DNA from: Methylotenera sp.
GTDB lineage: Bacteria; Pseudomonadota; Gammaproteobacteria; Burkholderiales; Methylophilaceae
Length of the DNA: 64,000 bases
Direction of reading: 5' to 3'
Assembly: GCA_017880905.1 (NCBI GenBank)
Contig: JADGRO010000013.1
Location: 1-64,000 of the forward strand
Of the stretch, positions 42,242 through 51,287 are shown one piece after another. The notes under the pieces were generated by a model that saw nothing but the letters and a program-made list of their open reading frames with translations, was not told the origin of the DNA and searched no databases. The number at the start of each line of letters is the position of its first letter. Within the stretch, counting starts at the first letter, position 1. Position numbers and translations under genes: made by a program.

Positions 42242-43645
42242 ATGGCTAATGAATCGTACGAATTACTAACACTCCCTCCTGAAATGTTGAAATTGCCCCC
42301 GCATTCTGTGGAGGCGGAGCAAAGTGTACTGGGTGGCTTGCTGCTTGAGAATGAGGCACTGGACAAAATTATTGATATCTTATCTGCATCAGATTTTTAT
42401 CAACATGACCACCGTTTAATATTTCAGCACATTGTCAAACTACTTGATAACAATAAGCCTGCCGATATTGTGACAGTGGCGGAATCACTAGAGAGTTCTG
42501 CAGAGCTTTCTGGCGTTGGCGGTATTGCTTATTTGGGGGCGCTTGCACAAAACACGCCAACCGCAGCCAACATTCGTCGTTATGCCGAGATTGTGCGCGA
42601 ACATGCAATCATGCGCAAATTGGTTGAAGTGGGTTCAAGCATTGCTGAGAGCGCTTACAGCAGGCGCGGCCGCGATGCGCAAGAGCTGCTGGATGAGGCG
42701 GAAGCCAAGATTTTTCAGATTGCCGAAGGCAACAAGCGCACTACCGAGGGTTTTCATGAAATCAATAAGTTGTTGCCGCTAGTGGCCGAGCGCATCGATA
42801 TGCTGTTTTCGCGCGATAATCCATCCGATGTCACGGGCATACCCACCGGTTTCGAAGATTTGGATAAGCTGACTTCAGGCTTGCAACCTGGCGAATTAAT
42901 TATCGTGGCAGGGCGACCTTCCATGGGTAAAACCGCATTCTCGCTCAATATGGCTGAAAATGTTGCGCTGGATACTGGTTTGCCAGTGGCGGTATTCTCG
43001 ATGGAAATGGGCGCAACGCAGCTCGCCATGCGTATGATAGGCTCGGTAGGGCGGCTAGACCAGCACAAAATGCGTACCGGGCGGCTTGAGGATGATGACT
43101 GGGAAAAACTCACCACCGCGCTAGGCAGGCTTAACGAAGCACCTATTTATATTGACGAAGGTGCAGCGCTAAGTTCATTTGAGGTTCGCGCACGTGCCAG
43201 AAGATTACATCGACAAACAGGAAAGCTAGGCTTAATCGTGGTGGATTACCTACAATTAATGTCAGCCCCCAATAATAAACAGAGCGAGAATCGCGCGACC
43301 GAAATTTCGGAGATTTCGCGCTCACTCAAAGCACTGGCTAAAGAGTTAGATGTGCCGGTGGTTGCTCTTTCACAGCTCAACCGTAGCGTTGAGAGTCGTA
43401 CTGACAGACGCCCCATGATGTCTGATCTGCGTGAATCTGGCGCGATTGAGCAAGATGCCGATTTGATTTTATTTATCTATCGCGATGAGGTTTATAACCC
43501 AGAAAGCCCCGACAAAGGCACCGCCGAAATTATCATCGGCAAACAACGTAATGGCCCAATTGGCCGTATAAAACTTACCTTTATTGGTGAGTTTACACGT
43601 TTTGAAAACTACGCCAACGCGGGCTACATGCCAGATAACTATTAG
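42242..43645 (+). CDS. dnaB: Replicative DNA helicase
   Basis: PPHSVEAEQSVLGGLLLENEALD; VAGRPSMGKTAFSLNMAENVA. Confidence 0.96.
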   Translation: MANESYELLTLPPEMLKLPPHSVEAEQSVLGGLLLENEALDKIIDILSASDFYQHDHRLIFQHIVKLLDNNKPADIVTVAESLESSAELSGVGGIAYLGALAQNTPTAANIRRYAEIVREHAIMRKLVEVGSSIAESAYSRRGRDAQELLDEAEAKIFQIAEGNKRTTEGFHEINKLLPLVAERIDMLFSRDNPSDVTGIPTGFEDLDKLTSGLQPGELIIVAGRPSMGKTAFSLNMAENVALDTGLPVAVFSMEMGATQLAMRMIGSVGRLDQHKMRTGRLEDDDWEKLTTALGRLNEAPIYIDEGAALSSFEVRARARRLHRQTGKLGLIVVDYLQLMSAPNNKQSENRATEISEISRSLKALAKELDVPVVALSQLNRSVESRTDRRPMMSDLRESGAIEQDADLILFIYRDEVYNPESPDKGTAEIIIGKQRNGPIGRIKLTFIGEFTRFENYANAGYMPDNY

Positions 43646-43668
43646 GCTAAATATCTAAACCCAGCCGC

Positions 43669-45039
43669 ATGGCAAAAGCTAAAACCATCTACATCTGCAC
43701 CGAGTGTGGCGCCAGCGAGCCTAAGTGGCAAGGTCAATGCCCCATGTGTATGAGCTGGAACACGCTGGTGGAAAGCATTGAAGAAGCCACTACAACCAAC
43801 CGCTACGCCAATAAATTTGATGGTTTAACACAAAGTAGCGTGCTACAAAAACTAAGCAGCATAAAAGCGACGGATATTGCGCGCCACCCTACAGGCATTA
43901 GCGAGTTCGACCGCGTGCTGGGCGGCGGTTTGGTAGAAGGTGGCGTGGTGCTGATTGGTGGCGACCCGGGCATTGGTAAATCGACTTTGTTGCTGCAAGT
44001 TTTGTGTCACCTTGGCAAAGATAGTCAGGCTATTTACGTGAGTGGTGAGGAATCACCGCAACAAATCGCCATGCGTGCCAAGCGTTTGGGGCTGGATGCC
44101 AGTGAAATCGAGCTTCTAGCCGAAATTAACCTTGAGAAAATTCTCGCCACGCTGCAAACGCACAAACCCAATATCGCGGTCATCGATTCTATTCAAACTG
44201 TGTATTCCGAGGCGCTGCAATCAGCCCCAGGCTCGGTGGCGCAGGTGCGCGAATGCTCAGCGCAGCTCACGCGCTTGGCCAAGCAATTGGGCATTACGGT
44301 GATATTGGTCGGGCATGTCACTAAAGAAGGTTCGCTAGCAGGGCCGCGGGTGCTAGAGCATATTGTGGATACGGTGTTGTATTTCGAGGGTGACCAAAAT
44401 TCCAGTTTCCGCTTAATCCGCGCGTTCAAAAACCGCTTTGGCGCGGTGAATGAACTGGGTGTATTTGCAATGACCGAAAAGGGCCTGCGCGAAGTGGCAA
44501 ATCCCTCTGCTTTATTTCTCTCATACCATGAAAACCAAGTGGCGGGCAGCTGCATTACGGTGACCATGGAAGGCACGCGGCCATTATTGATTGAAATTCA
44601 GGCTTTAGTGGATGAAAACCATGCTCCCAACCCAAAACGCTTGGCTTCAGGCCTTGAACAGAACCGCTTAGCCATGCTGTTGGCGGTGTTAAATCGTCAT
44701 GCAGGTATTCCGTGTTTTGACCAAGATGTGTTCATCAACGCAGTCGGCGGCGTAAGAATTAGCGAGCCGGCAGTCGATTTGGCGGTAATTTTGTCTATCG
44801 TTTCTTCCTTAAAAAACAAACCATTAGCGCCTAAACTTATTGTATTTGGTGAGGTTGGTTTAGCCGGAGAAGTGCGCCCTGTGCAAGGCGGCCAAATGCG
44901 CCTAAAAGAAGCTGCAAAATTGGGCTTTACCAAAGCCATTGTGCCAAAAGCCAATGCGCCGAAAGCGAAAATTGTTGGATTGGAAGTGATTGCGGTGGAG
45001 CGCTTAGAACAAGCCTTAAATCAGCTGAGAAATGGTTGA
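43669..45039 (+). CDS. radA: DNA repair protein RadA
   Basis: N-terminal C4 zinc finger CTECGASEPKWQGQCPMC; GGDPGIGKSTLLLQ; KNRFGAVNELGVF. Confidence 0.96.
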   Translation: MAKAKTIYICTECGASEPKWQGQCPMCMSWNTLVESIEEATTTNRYANKFDGLTQSSVLQKLSSIKATDIARHPTGISEFDRVLGGGLVEGGVVLIGGDPGIGKSTLLLQVLCHLGKDSQAIYVSGEESPQQIAMRAKRLGLDASEIELLAEINLEKILATLQTHKPNIAVIDSIQTVYSEALQSAPGSVAQVRECSAQLTRLAKQLGITVILVGHVTKEGSLAGPRVLEHIVDTVLYFEGDQNSSFRLIRAFKNRFGAVNELGVFAMTEKGLREVANPSALFLSYHENQVAGSCITVTMEGTRPLLIEIQALVDENHAPNPKRLASGLEQNRLAMLLAVLNRHAGIPCFDQDVFINAVGGVRISEPAVDLAVILSIVSSLKNKPLAPKLIVFGEVGLAGEVRPVQGGQMRLKEAAKLGFTKAIVPKANAPKAKIVGLEVIAVERLEQALNQLRNG

Positions 45040-45088
45040 CGCTGAGCATGACGTCAATTAGGATGCCTGTTAACGCTAGGGAGGTGCT

Positions 45089-45268
45089 ATGACGGACGAT
45101 CCAGATGAACTTAGATACGAACAGGCTATCCATCGAAATGACCCAGCGGTTTCCATGGCAGCTATTGAAGAAATAGAGGTTCATCTCCGGTATGGTATTC
45201 CAAGCATCAAATTTTTGGGATGGGTTATCATCGTTTTACTCGCTCTTATACTTTGGCGCATTTGGTAA
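45089..45268 (+). CDS. Hypothetical small membrane protein (59 aa)
   Basis: Manual translation MTDDPDELRYEQAIHRNDPAVSMAAIEEIEVHLRYGIPSIKFLGWVIIVLLALILWRIW*; GGGAGG SD. Confidence 0.55.
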   Translation: MTDDPDELRYEQAIHRNDPAVSMAAIEEIEVHLRYGIPSIKFLGWVIIVLLALILWRIW

Positions 45269-45397
45269 CTGTTGTTATGAGAATGTAAGAAGCGAGTGTA
45301 GGGCAATAACTGAACGATATTGCGTCGTATGACAATCTTTCTTTCGGCGCATTATTCTAGCCGATACGCCCTACAAATCTCCGTAACAATGGCAAAA

Positions 45398-45796
45398 TTA
45401 AACAAAAATAGTAGGGCCACCGGTATTCATAATGACTACACCCTGGCTGGGTAAAAAGTATTCAATAAACAAACTAAACAAGGCAATAAAAATACCGACA
45501 AAAAATGCTGTCCAGAATCCGGAGAGCTTGAAACCTTTGACCAGTTTGGCGACCAGCATAATCATCAACGCATTGAGTACCAAAGCAAACAATCCCAAAG
45601 TCACCAGCGTTAGCGGGAGCGTGAGAATAAGCAGAATAGGGCGCAGCACTGCGTTGACAAAGCCCAATACCAGTGCCGAAATAAGCAAAGATGACTTGTT
45701 GGAAAACTTGATGCCGTTAAACAGATAGCTGGCCACCCATAGTGAGAGGCTCATGATAGCCCAGTGGATGAGAAAATCGGATAAATGTGCGCCCAT
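45398..45796 (-). CDS. PF04020-type (phage holin 4_2) small membrane protein
   Basis: Four TM helices; FSNKSSLLISALVLGFVNAVLRPILLILTLPLTLVTLGLFALVLNALMIML. Confidence 0.8.
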   Translation of the reverse strand: MGAHLSDFLIHWAIMSLSLWVASYLFNGIKFSNKSSLLISALVLGFVNAVLRPILLILTLPLTLVTLGLFALVLNALMIMLVAKLVKGFKLSGFWTAFFVGIFIALFSLFIEYFLPSQGVVIMNTGGPTIFV

Positions 45797-45815
45797 ACAA
45801 ATGCTTTCGGTAAAG

Positions 45816-47129
45816 TTAAGGGTTAATAATGTAGTTTGAAGCGTTGATGCCGCTGCGTACTGCGCCTTCTATGGTGGCGGGGTAATCGGCATAGGTGTAA
45901 TCACCTGCAATGAACAAATTAGAGTATAGCGTACTATTGGCGGGTCTTGGCAAGTTCACTTTACAGGTAAATGTCGCGCGCTTTTCTGCAATCACTTTAT
46001 GCCACAATGGCTTGGTAAGATGCGGGAATGCGGTTTGCAGCTCTTTCACAACTTTTAATGCCAGTTCATCCTGCGTGAGCTTTTGGTGTTTGCCTTCTGC
46101 GCTAATAATCACCGCCATTAAGCCATGCTGCTTACATAAAATGCCTCTATCGAACACCCATTGGCTTAAACCACCAGTCAAGCCCAGCATTGGCGCAGGC
46201 AAGATTGCGCGATGTTGATACTGCAAATAAATGGTGTAGATGGGCTGATATTCATAGCTTTCGGTTTGTTCTGCAACAAAACTTAACTTAGGTAAATTGC
46301 CAATGACATTGCGTAGCTGCACCAGTGACACCGCAATAATCACGTGGCTAGCTTCAAACACTTCTTCTTTAGTGGCAACAATGTAACCGTTGGCATTGGG
46401 TGTGATGCTTTTAACGCATTTGTTATGCAGTGTCGTGGCCTGATGCGCCTTGAGATAGCGCATAATCGGCTGCGAAAATAGTTGCGACAAATCGTGCTTT
46501 GGCAGTAAAAAATCCGTACTATGTTTGTTTTTAAACGTATCGCGCAACACATTTAGAAACACTTTGCTGCTGGCAATGCTAATTGGCGTATTGAGCGCAG
46601 CCAAGCACAGTGGCTCCCACAGCAGCGAAACAACATTGTTTGATTGCTGGTTGTTTTGCAAAAAACCTGCCAGCGGTTCATCGTTTACAAGCTGATAATT
46701 GGTTTTTTTGAGCCGAAGCATGAATTGAATCACCGCCGCACGCTCACGCCAACTCAAGCCAGAACAAAGTAGAAAGCCTACCAGTTGGTTTAATGGCGCA
46801 GGTAAATAAGCTGGCGCAACAAATTTAAAGGCAGTTTGACTGCCTGCGCGTACATCCAGCGTCAACGGCACGCGCATCAACGCATCTTGCTCTTGCACAC
46901 CAATTTTTGCCAGTAATTTCAGCGTTTCAGTGTTGGCCCCAAGCATAATGTGCTGGCCGTTATCAAGCTGATGCACTCGGCTGCTAGCTTCGATGGCCAC
47001 GCTGCGTGCACGACCACCTAATTGCGAGGCTGCGTCTAGCAACGTGACTTTAATGCCTTGCTCAGCCAGTGTAGTCGCTGCTGCTAGGCCTGCCATGCCG
47101 CCGCCAATTACGACCACGTGTTTAGGCAT
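45816..47129 (-). CDS. hpnE: Hydroxysqualene dehydroxylase / squalene-associated FAD-dependent desaturase
   Basis: VVIGGGMAGLAAATTLAEQGIKVTLLDAASQLGGRARS; adjacent to hpnD and hpnC. Confidence 0.92.
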   Translation of the reverse strand: MPKHVVVIGGGMAGLAAATTLAEQGIKVTLLDAASQLGGRARSVAIEASSRVHQLDNGQHIMLGANTETLKLLAKIGVQEQDALMRVPLTLDVRAGSQTAFKFVAPAYLPAPLNQLVGFLLCSGLSWRERAAVIQFMLRLKKTNYQLVNDEPLAGFLQNNQQSNNVVSLLWEPLCLAALNTPISIASSKVFLNVLRDTFKNKHSTDFLLPKHDLSQLFSQPIMRYLKAHQATTLHNKCVKSITPNANGYIVATKEEVFEASHVIIAVSLVQLRNVIGNLPKLSFVAEQTESYEYQPIYTIYLQYQHRAILPAPMLGLTGGLSQWVFDRGILCKQHGLMAVIISAEGKHQKLTQDELALKVVKELQTAFPHLTKPLWHKVIAEKRATFTCKVNLPRPANSTLYSNLFIAGDYTYADYPATIEGAVRSGINASNYIINP

Positions 47130-47961
47130 ATTTAAAGTAAGTTTGCATGGCGAGTACGAATTTGCGCAAAGGCGGTATTGAGGTTTTACTGTTTAAGACT
47201 TTTTCGGCGCTGTCACGCTTAATTTCGCGTAACAAAGTGCGGTAAATCGCCGCCATCATCAACCCGGTACGTTGTTGTTTGGCATCTTCCGCAGGCAACT
47301 CACGCAAGGCTTTATCGTAATAACTTTCTGCGCGTTCGATTTGGTAATCAATCAACTCTTTTACTTCTGCAGATTCGCGACTTTGTAAAATATCATCCTC
47401 GGTTACTTTTGCTTTTTTTAATTCGTCCAAAGGCAAGTAGATTCTCCCACGGCGGGCATCTTCACCTACATCGCGAATAATGTTAGTAAGCTGAAATGCC
47501 ATGCCTAAATCGTGTGCATATTTAAGTGTTTTGCGGTTTTTAAAGCCGAAAATACTGGCGGAAAGTAGCCCAACCACGCTGGCGACGCGGTAGCAATACA
47601 GTTGTAGTTGTTTAAAATCCTCATAGCGATTGAATTTTAAATCCATTTCCATGCCGTCGATAATCTCTAAAAAATGTTCTTGGACGAGATTAAACTGTGC
47701 AACAAAAGGCTGTAAAGCCTTAGTGACAGGGTGTTGCGGCGTGTTAATGTATAAATTGGCAACTTCACTTTTCCACCAATTAAGTTTGGTTTGCGCGACA
47801 CTATAATCGGCACATTCATCCACCACGTCATCCACTTCGCGGCAAAACGCATAAAGCGCGGTCATGGCATCACGTTGAGTTTTTGGTAGAAAAATGAAGC
47901 TGATGGTAAAACTGGAGCCACTTTGCGCGGCTTTTTGTTTGCAGTATTCTAATGGCGTCAT
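47122..47961 (-). CDS. hpnD: Presqualene diphosphate synthase
   Basis: SSFTISFIFLPKTQRDAMTALYAFCREVDDVVDE; LTNIIRDVGEDARRGRIYLP. Confidence 0.93.
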   Translation of the reverse strand: MTPLEYCKQKAAQSGSSFTISFIFLPKTQRDAMTALYAFCREVDDVVDECADYSVAQTKLNWWKSEVANLYINTPQHPVTKALQPFVAQFNLVQEHFLEIIDGMEMDLKFNRYEDFKQLQLYCYRVASVVGLLSASIFGFKNRKTLKYAHDLGMAFQLTNIIRDVGEDARRGRIYLPLDELKKAKVTEDDILQSRESAEVKELIDYQIERAESYYDKALRELPAEDAKQQRTGLMMAAIYRTLLREIKRDSAEKVLNSKTSIPPLRKFVLAMQTYFKYA

Positions 47962-48001
47962 TTAATACAGTAGAGTTATTTTAAGTATTATTGCAAATGG
48001 A

Positions 48002-48901
48002 TTATCTTAATAAGGCTTTAAGCAATATCAACGGCCAATCCCAAGTCTGTAGGGTAGGGCGGTGCTTGAATATATCGCCACGCACGTTTTTTAATTTATA
48101 CAGCACACGTTCGCCACCGCCAATAATCATGCGCATTTCAAGACCAATGCGACCAGGCAGAATATGCTCCAGCGGCTTACCCTCATGCAGCATAGCCTCA
48201 GCGCGATCTATGTTAAACAGCATGAATTCTTCCCAGTGCCTGTTGAGGTGCTGGCTGGCGATTTGCGCCTCAGTCACGCTAAATTGCTGCATTTCATCCT
48301 GGCACAAATAAATGCGGCTTTTGTGAAACTCATTTTCGAAATCAATCGCCACATCCTGATAAAAATTGATAAGTTGCAAGGCTGTACAAATTTTATTGGA
48401 GTAAATTAAATTCTCATGTGTCGCTTTTCCAAACAGGTGCAACAACAAGGCACCTATTGGGTTTGCAGAGCGACGACAGTAATCTAACAGTTCATAAAAA
48501 TTAGCATAGCGTGTTTTTGTGACATCCTGACCAAACGCATCCAGCAAATCATAAAATGGCGTAAGTGGCAGCTCATACTTGCGTATGGTATTGCCAAGCT
48601 CAGTAAAAAAAGGCGATTTGGTTTTGGTGTTGCTTGCAATATGATCCAGCTCAATTTTAAAACCATGCAGCTTGGCCAAGCGCCAAGTGGGTTTATGGTG
48701 TCCATCATCTGCAAAATCATCGCCCTGCCGCGCAAATGTATAAATTAAGGCGATGGGGTCGCGCAAATGCTTGGGTAACACAAAAGACGCGACAGGAAAA
48801 TTTTCGTAATGCTGTTGCGAGAACTCGAGACTATCCTCTAAGCTTTTTATCGCTTCTTTATCTATTTTAGTTATATTAAAAATGTCGGAATCGGTAACCA
48901 T
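48002..48901 (-). CDS. hpnC: Squalene synthase HpnC (hydroxysqualene synthase)
   Basis: HYENFPVASFVLPKHLRDPIALIYTFARQGDDFADDG; LQLINFYQDVAIDFENEFHKSRIYLC. Confidence 0.92.
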   Translation of the reverse strand: MVTDSDIFNITKIDKEAIKSLEDSLEFSQQHYENFPVASFVLPKHLRDPIALIYTFARQGDDFADDGHHKPTWRLAKLHGFKIELDHIASNTKTKSPFFTELGNTIRKYELPLTPFYDLLDAFGQDVTKTRYANFYELLDYCRRSANPIGALLLHLFGKATHENLIYSNKICTALQLINFYQDVAIDFENEFHKSRIYLCQDEMQQFSVTEAQIASQHLNRHWEEFMLFNIDRAEAMLHEGKPLEHILPGRIGLEMRMIIGGGERVLYKLKNVRGDIFKHRPTLQTWDWPLILLKALLR

Positions 48902-49019
48902 AGGCTAAAGTATGCCATAAAAAGCTTAAAGCCTACAGCGCTTGAGCTTAGCTTAAGCTACAATAATCATAAAATATAAAGGTAAAAATTATGTTGGGCA
49001 TCATAATGTTAGGTAATCT

Positions 49020-49778
49020 ATGTTAGGTATCATCGGTGGTACGGGTTTAACGCAGCTTGAAAACCTAAAAATTACCAGGCGACAAATTGCGCGTACACCA
49101 TACGGCGAGGCTTCGCAGCCATTAGTGTTTGGTGAATTAGCAGGGAAAGATGTAGTGTTTTTAGCGCGTCACGGCGGCGGACATACTATTCCGCCGCACG
49201 CGGTGAATTATCGCGCCAATATTTGGGCTTTGCATGCGGCAGGCGTTAAAAATTTGTTGGCGATAGCGACTACTGGCGCTATTGCGAACGATATAAATCC
49301 TGGCGATGTTGTGTTGCCGCATCAAATCATCGATTACACATATGGCCGCAAAAACACCTACCACGACGGTATTGATCTGCCTGTAAAACATATTGATTTT
49401 ACCGAACCTTATTCGGCTAACCTGCGCCAGTTGTGCAAACAGGCTGCTAGCAATATTCAACAAGCGCTGCATGATGGCGGCGTATATGCCAGTGTGCAAG
49501 GCCCAAGGTTGGAAACAGCGGCGGAGATTAATCGTTATGAACATGATGGTGCAACTTTAGTGGGCATGACAGGCATGCCAGAAGCCGTGCTAGCGCGTGA
49601 ATTGAACTTACACTATGCTGCGCTATGTCCGGTCGCTAATCACGCGGCAGGGCGCGGCACAAGCGCTCACGGCATTCAATATGAAGAATTAAGCACAAAA
49701 TTGGAACTGACATTGCAAAAAGTACGCATACTGATTGAAGAAGTTGTACGCATATATCAAGTCGGTAAAAGTTATTAA
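49020..49778 (+). CDS. S-methyl-5'-thioinosine phosphorylase / MTA phosphorylase family
   Basis: MLGIIGGTGLTQLENL; FLARHGGGHTIPPHAVNYRANIWAL. Confidence 0.88.
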   Translation: MLGIIGGTGLTQLENLKITRRQIARTPYGEASQPLVFGELAGKDVVFLARHGGGHTIPPHAVNYRANIWALHAAGVKNLLAIATTGAIANDINPGDVVLPHQIIDYTYGRKNTYHDGIDLPVKHIDFTEPYSANLRQLCKQAASNIQQALHDGGVYASVQGPRLETAAEINRYEHDGATLVGMTGMPEAVLARELNLHYAALCPVANHAAGRGTSAHGIQYEELSTKLELTLQKVRILIEEVVRIYQVGKSY

Positions 49779-49790
49779 AGAAGGTAGAGT

Positions 49791-50324
49791 ATGGCTGTGA
49801 GGCAAGTTTTACGCTTGGGTGAGCCGCTTTTGTTAGAAAAGGCACTAACAATCACGCAATTTGATACGCCCGAATTGCACGCGCTAATTGAAGACCTGCA
49901 AGATACCATGCAGGCCATGAATGGCGCGGGCATTGCCGCCCCGCAAATTGGCGTGAGTTTGCAAGTGGCGATTTTTGGTGTCGATAAAAATCCACGTTAC
50001 CCCGATGCCGAGCAAGTGCCTTATACGGTGCTGATTAACCCTACTTTAAGGCCAATTGGCGATGAAATAGAAGATGGTTGGGAAGGCTGTTTATCCGTGC
50101 CTGGCATGCGCGGTGTGGTGCCGCGATATGCGCGCTTGCATTACACGGGGTTTGATCAATACGGCAACGCAATAGATAGGCTGGTAAGCGGCTTCCATGC
50201 TAGAGTTGTGCAACATGAATGCGACCATTTAAACGGTATTTTGTACCCGATGCGTATTGCCGACTTAAGCCAATTTGGCTTTACTGATGTGCTTTTTCCA
50301 GACCAAGATATTCAAGACGATTAA
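49791..50324 (+). CDS. def: Peptide deformylase
   Basis: NGAGIAAPQIGVSLQVAIFG; EGCLSVPGMRG; QHECDHLNGILYPMRI. Confidence 0.96.
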   Translation: MAVRQVLRLGEPLLLEKALTITQFDTPELHALIEDLQDTMQAMNGAGIAAPQIGVSLQVAIFGVDKNPRYPDAEQVPYTVLINPTLRPIGDEIEDGWEGCLSVPGMRGVVPRYARLHYTGFDQYGNAIDRLVSGFHARVVQHECDHLNGILYPMRIADLSQFGFTDVLFPDQDIQDD

Positions 50325-50363
50325 TTATTTGCTATAATGCGCGCTCGCTTTTAATCAAGCGCA

Positions 50364-50424
50364 GGAATAGTGGCAGAGCGCGTTTGAAAAAATGGCATGC
50401 TATGGTCTTGCAAGACTGTAATGA
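50364..50424 (+). pseudogene. Degenerate partial tRNA-Ser-like sequence
   Basis: ggaatagtggcagagcg matches 16/17 of ggaagagtggcagagcg; atgctatggtcttgcaagactgt resembles atgctacagtcttgaaaactgt; no T arm. Confidence 0.55.
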
Positions 50425-50461
50425 TTAAATTCAAAACAGTTGAATGTATAAAGCAATATTT

Positions 50462-50551
50462 GGAAGAGTGGCAGAGCGGTTTAATGCTACAGTCTTGAAA
50501 ACTGTCGTGGGTGCGAGCCCACCGTGAGTTCGAATCTCACCTCTTCCGCCA
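50462..50551 (+). tRNA. tRNA-Ser(TGA), CCA encoded
   Basis: GGAAGAGTGGCAGAGCGGTTTAATGCTACAGTCTTGAAAACTGTCGTGGGTGCGAGCCCACCGTGAGTTCGAATCTCACCTCTTCCGCCA. Confidence 0.96.
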
Positions 50552-50574
50552 GTTTTGTATAGTAAGTCTTAAAT

Positions 50575-50607
50575 GCCGCTTAAACACAAGCGGCGTTTGT
50601 TTTTTTA
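50575..50607 (+). terminator. Terminator after tRNA-Ser
   Basis: GCCGCTT-aaacac-AAGCGGC + T-run. Confidence 0.8.
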
Positions 50608-50632
50608 TTACTCTTAATTTTAAGGATTTTTC

Positions 50633-50908
50633 ATGACTCAAATCGTTATAGACCATCATCCATCAGAAGAGAAGCTAAAGTCGCTAGACGTTACCAGTTG
50701 GTCGATTTGGGATTGTGCGCCCTCTAAATTCCCGTTGGATTTCGACATGACAGAAAGTGCTTATGTGCTAGAAGGTGAATTTCATGTGACACCACAAGGT
50801 GGCGAAAAGGTAGTGATCAAAGCGGGTGATTTTGTTGTGTTTCCTAAAGGTTTAAAATCTCAGTGGGAAGTCGTAAAACAATTGAAAAAACACTACAAGC
50901 ACTCATAA
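50633..50908 (+). CDS. Cupin domain protein (DUF861/Cupin_3 type), copy 1
   Basis: TSWSIWDCAPSKFPLDFDMTESAYVLEGEFHVTPQGGEKVVIKAGDFVVFPKGLKSQWEV. Confidence 0.85.
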   Translation: MTQIVIDHHPSEEKLKSLDVTSWSIWDCAPSKFPLDFDMTESAYVLEGEFHVTPQGGEKVVIKAGDFVVFPKGLKSQWEVVKQLKKHYKHS

Positions 50909-50995
50909 TTGCTTTTTTATGCATTAAGAATACAATAAGTCCCGAATATTCAAGTATTAAGCATTTGAGGCTTTTTTATTGATAAGGAGCACATC

Positions 50996-51268
50996 ATGAA
51001 TATTACCGTTGAAAAACCTGACCCCGCCAAACTTGTCGCACTAGGTGTTAAAAGCTGGCCAACTTGGTCAAAAGAAGTTTCTACTTTTCCTTGGAGCTAT
51101 AACTCGCAAGAAATCGCTTATATTTTAGAGGGCGAAGTGACTGTAACGCCCAAAAATGGTGGCAATCCAGTGAGTTTTGGTGTGGGCGATTTAGTCACTT
51201 TTCCTGCTGGTTTGTCTTGCACTTGGGATGTTAAAAAAGCACTCAGGAAGCACTATCAGTTTAGCTAA
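50996..51268 (+). CDS. Cupin domain protein (DUF861/Cupin_3 type), copy 2
   Basis: KSWPTWSKEVSTFPWSYNSQEIAYILEGEVTVTPKNGGNPVSFGVGDLVTFPAGLSCTWDV; parallel to preceding gene. Confidence 0.87.
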   Translation: MNITVEKPDPAKLVALGVKSWPTWSKEVSTFPWSYNSQEIAYILEGEVTVTPKNGGNPVSFGVGDLVTFPAGLSCTWDVKKALRKHYQFS

Positions 51269-51287
51269 GCCTAATTATTTTTGGCCG

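Noticed and set aside
45398-45796. 'Phage holin' family protein as evidence of a prophage
   Set aside because: PF04020-type proteins are common chromosomal membrane proteins; no phage structural, lysis or integrase genes nearby.
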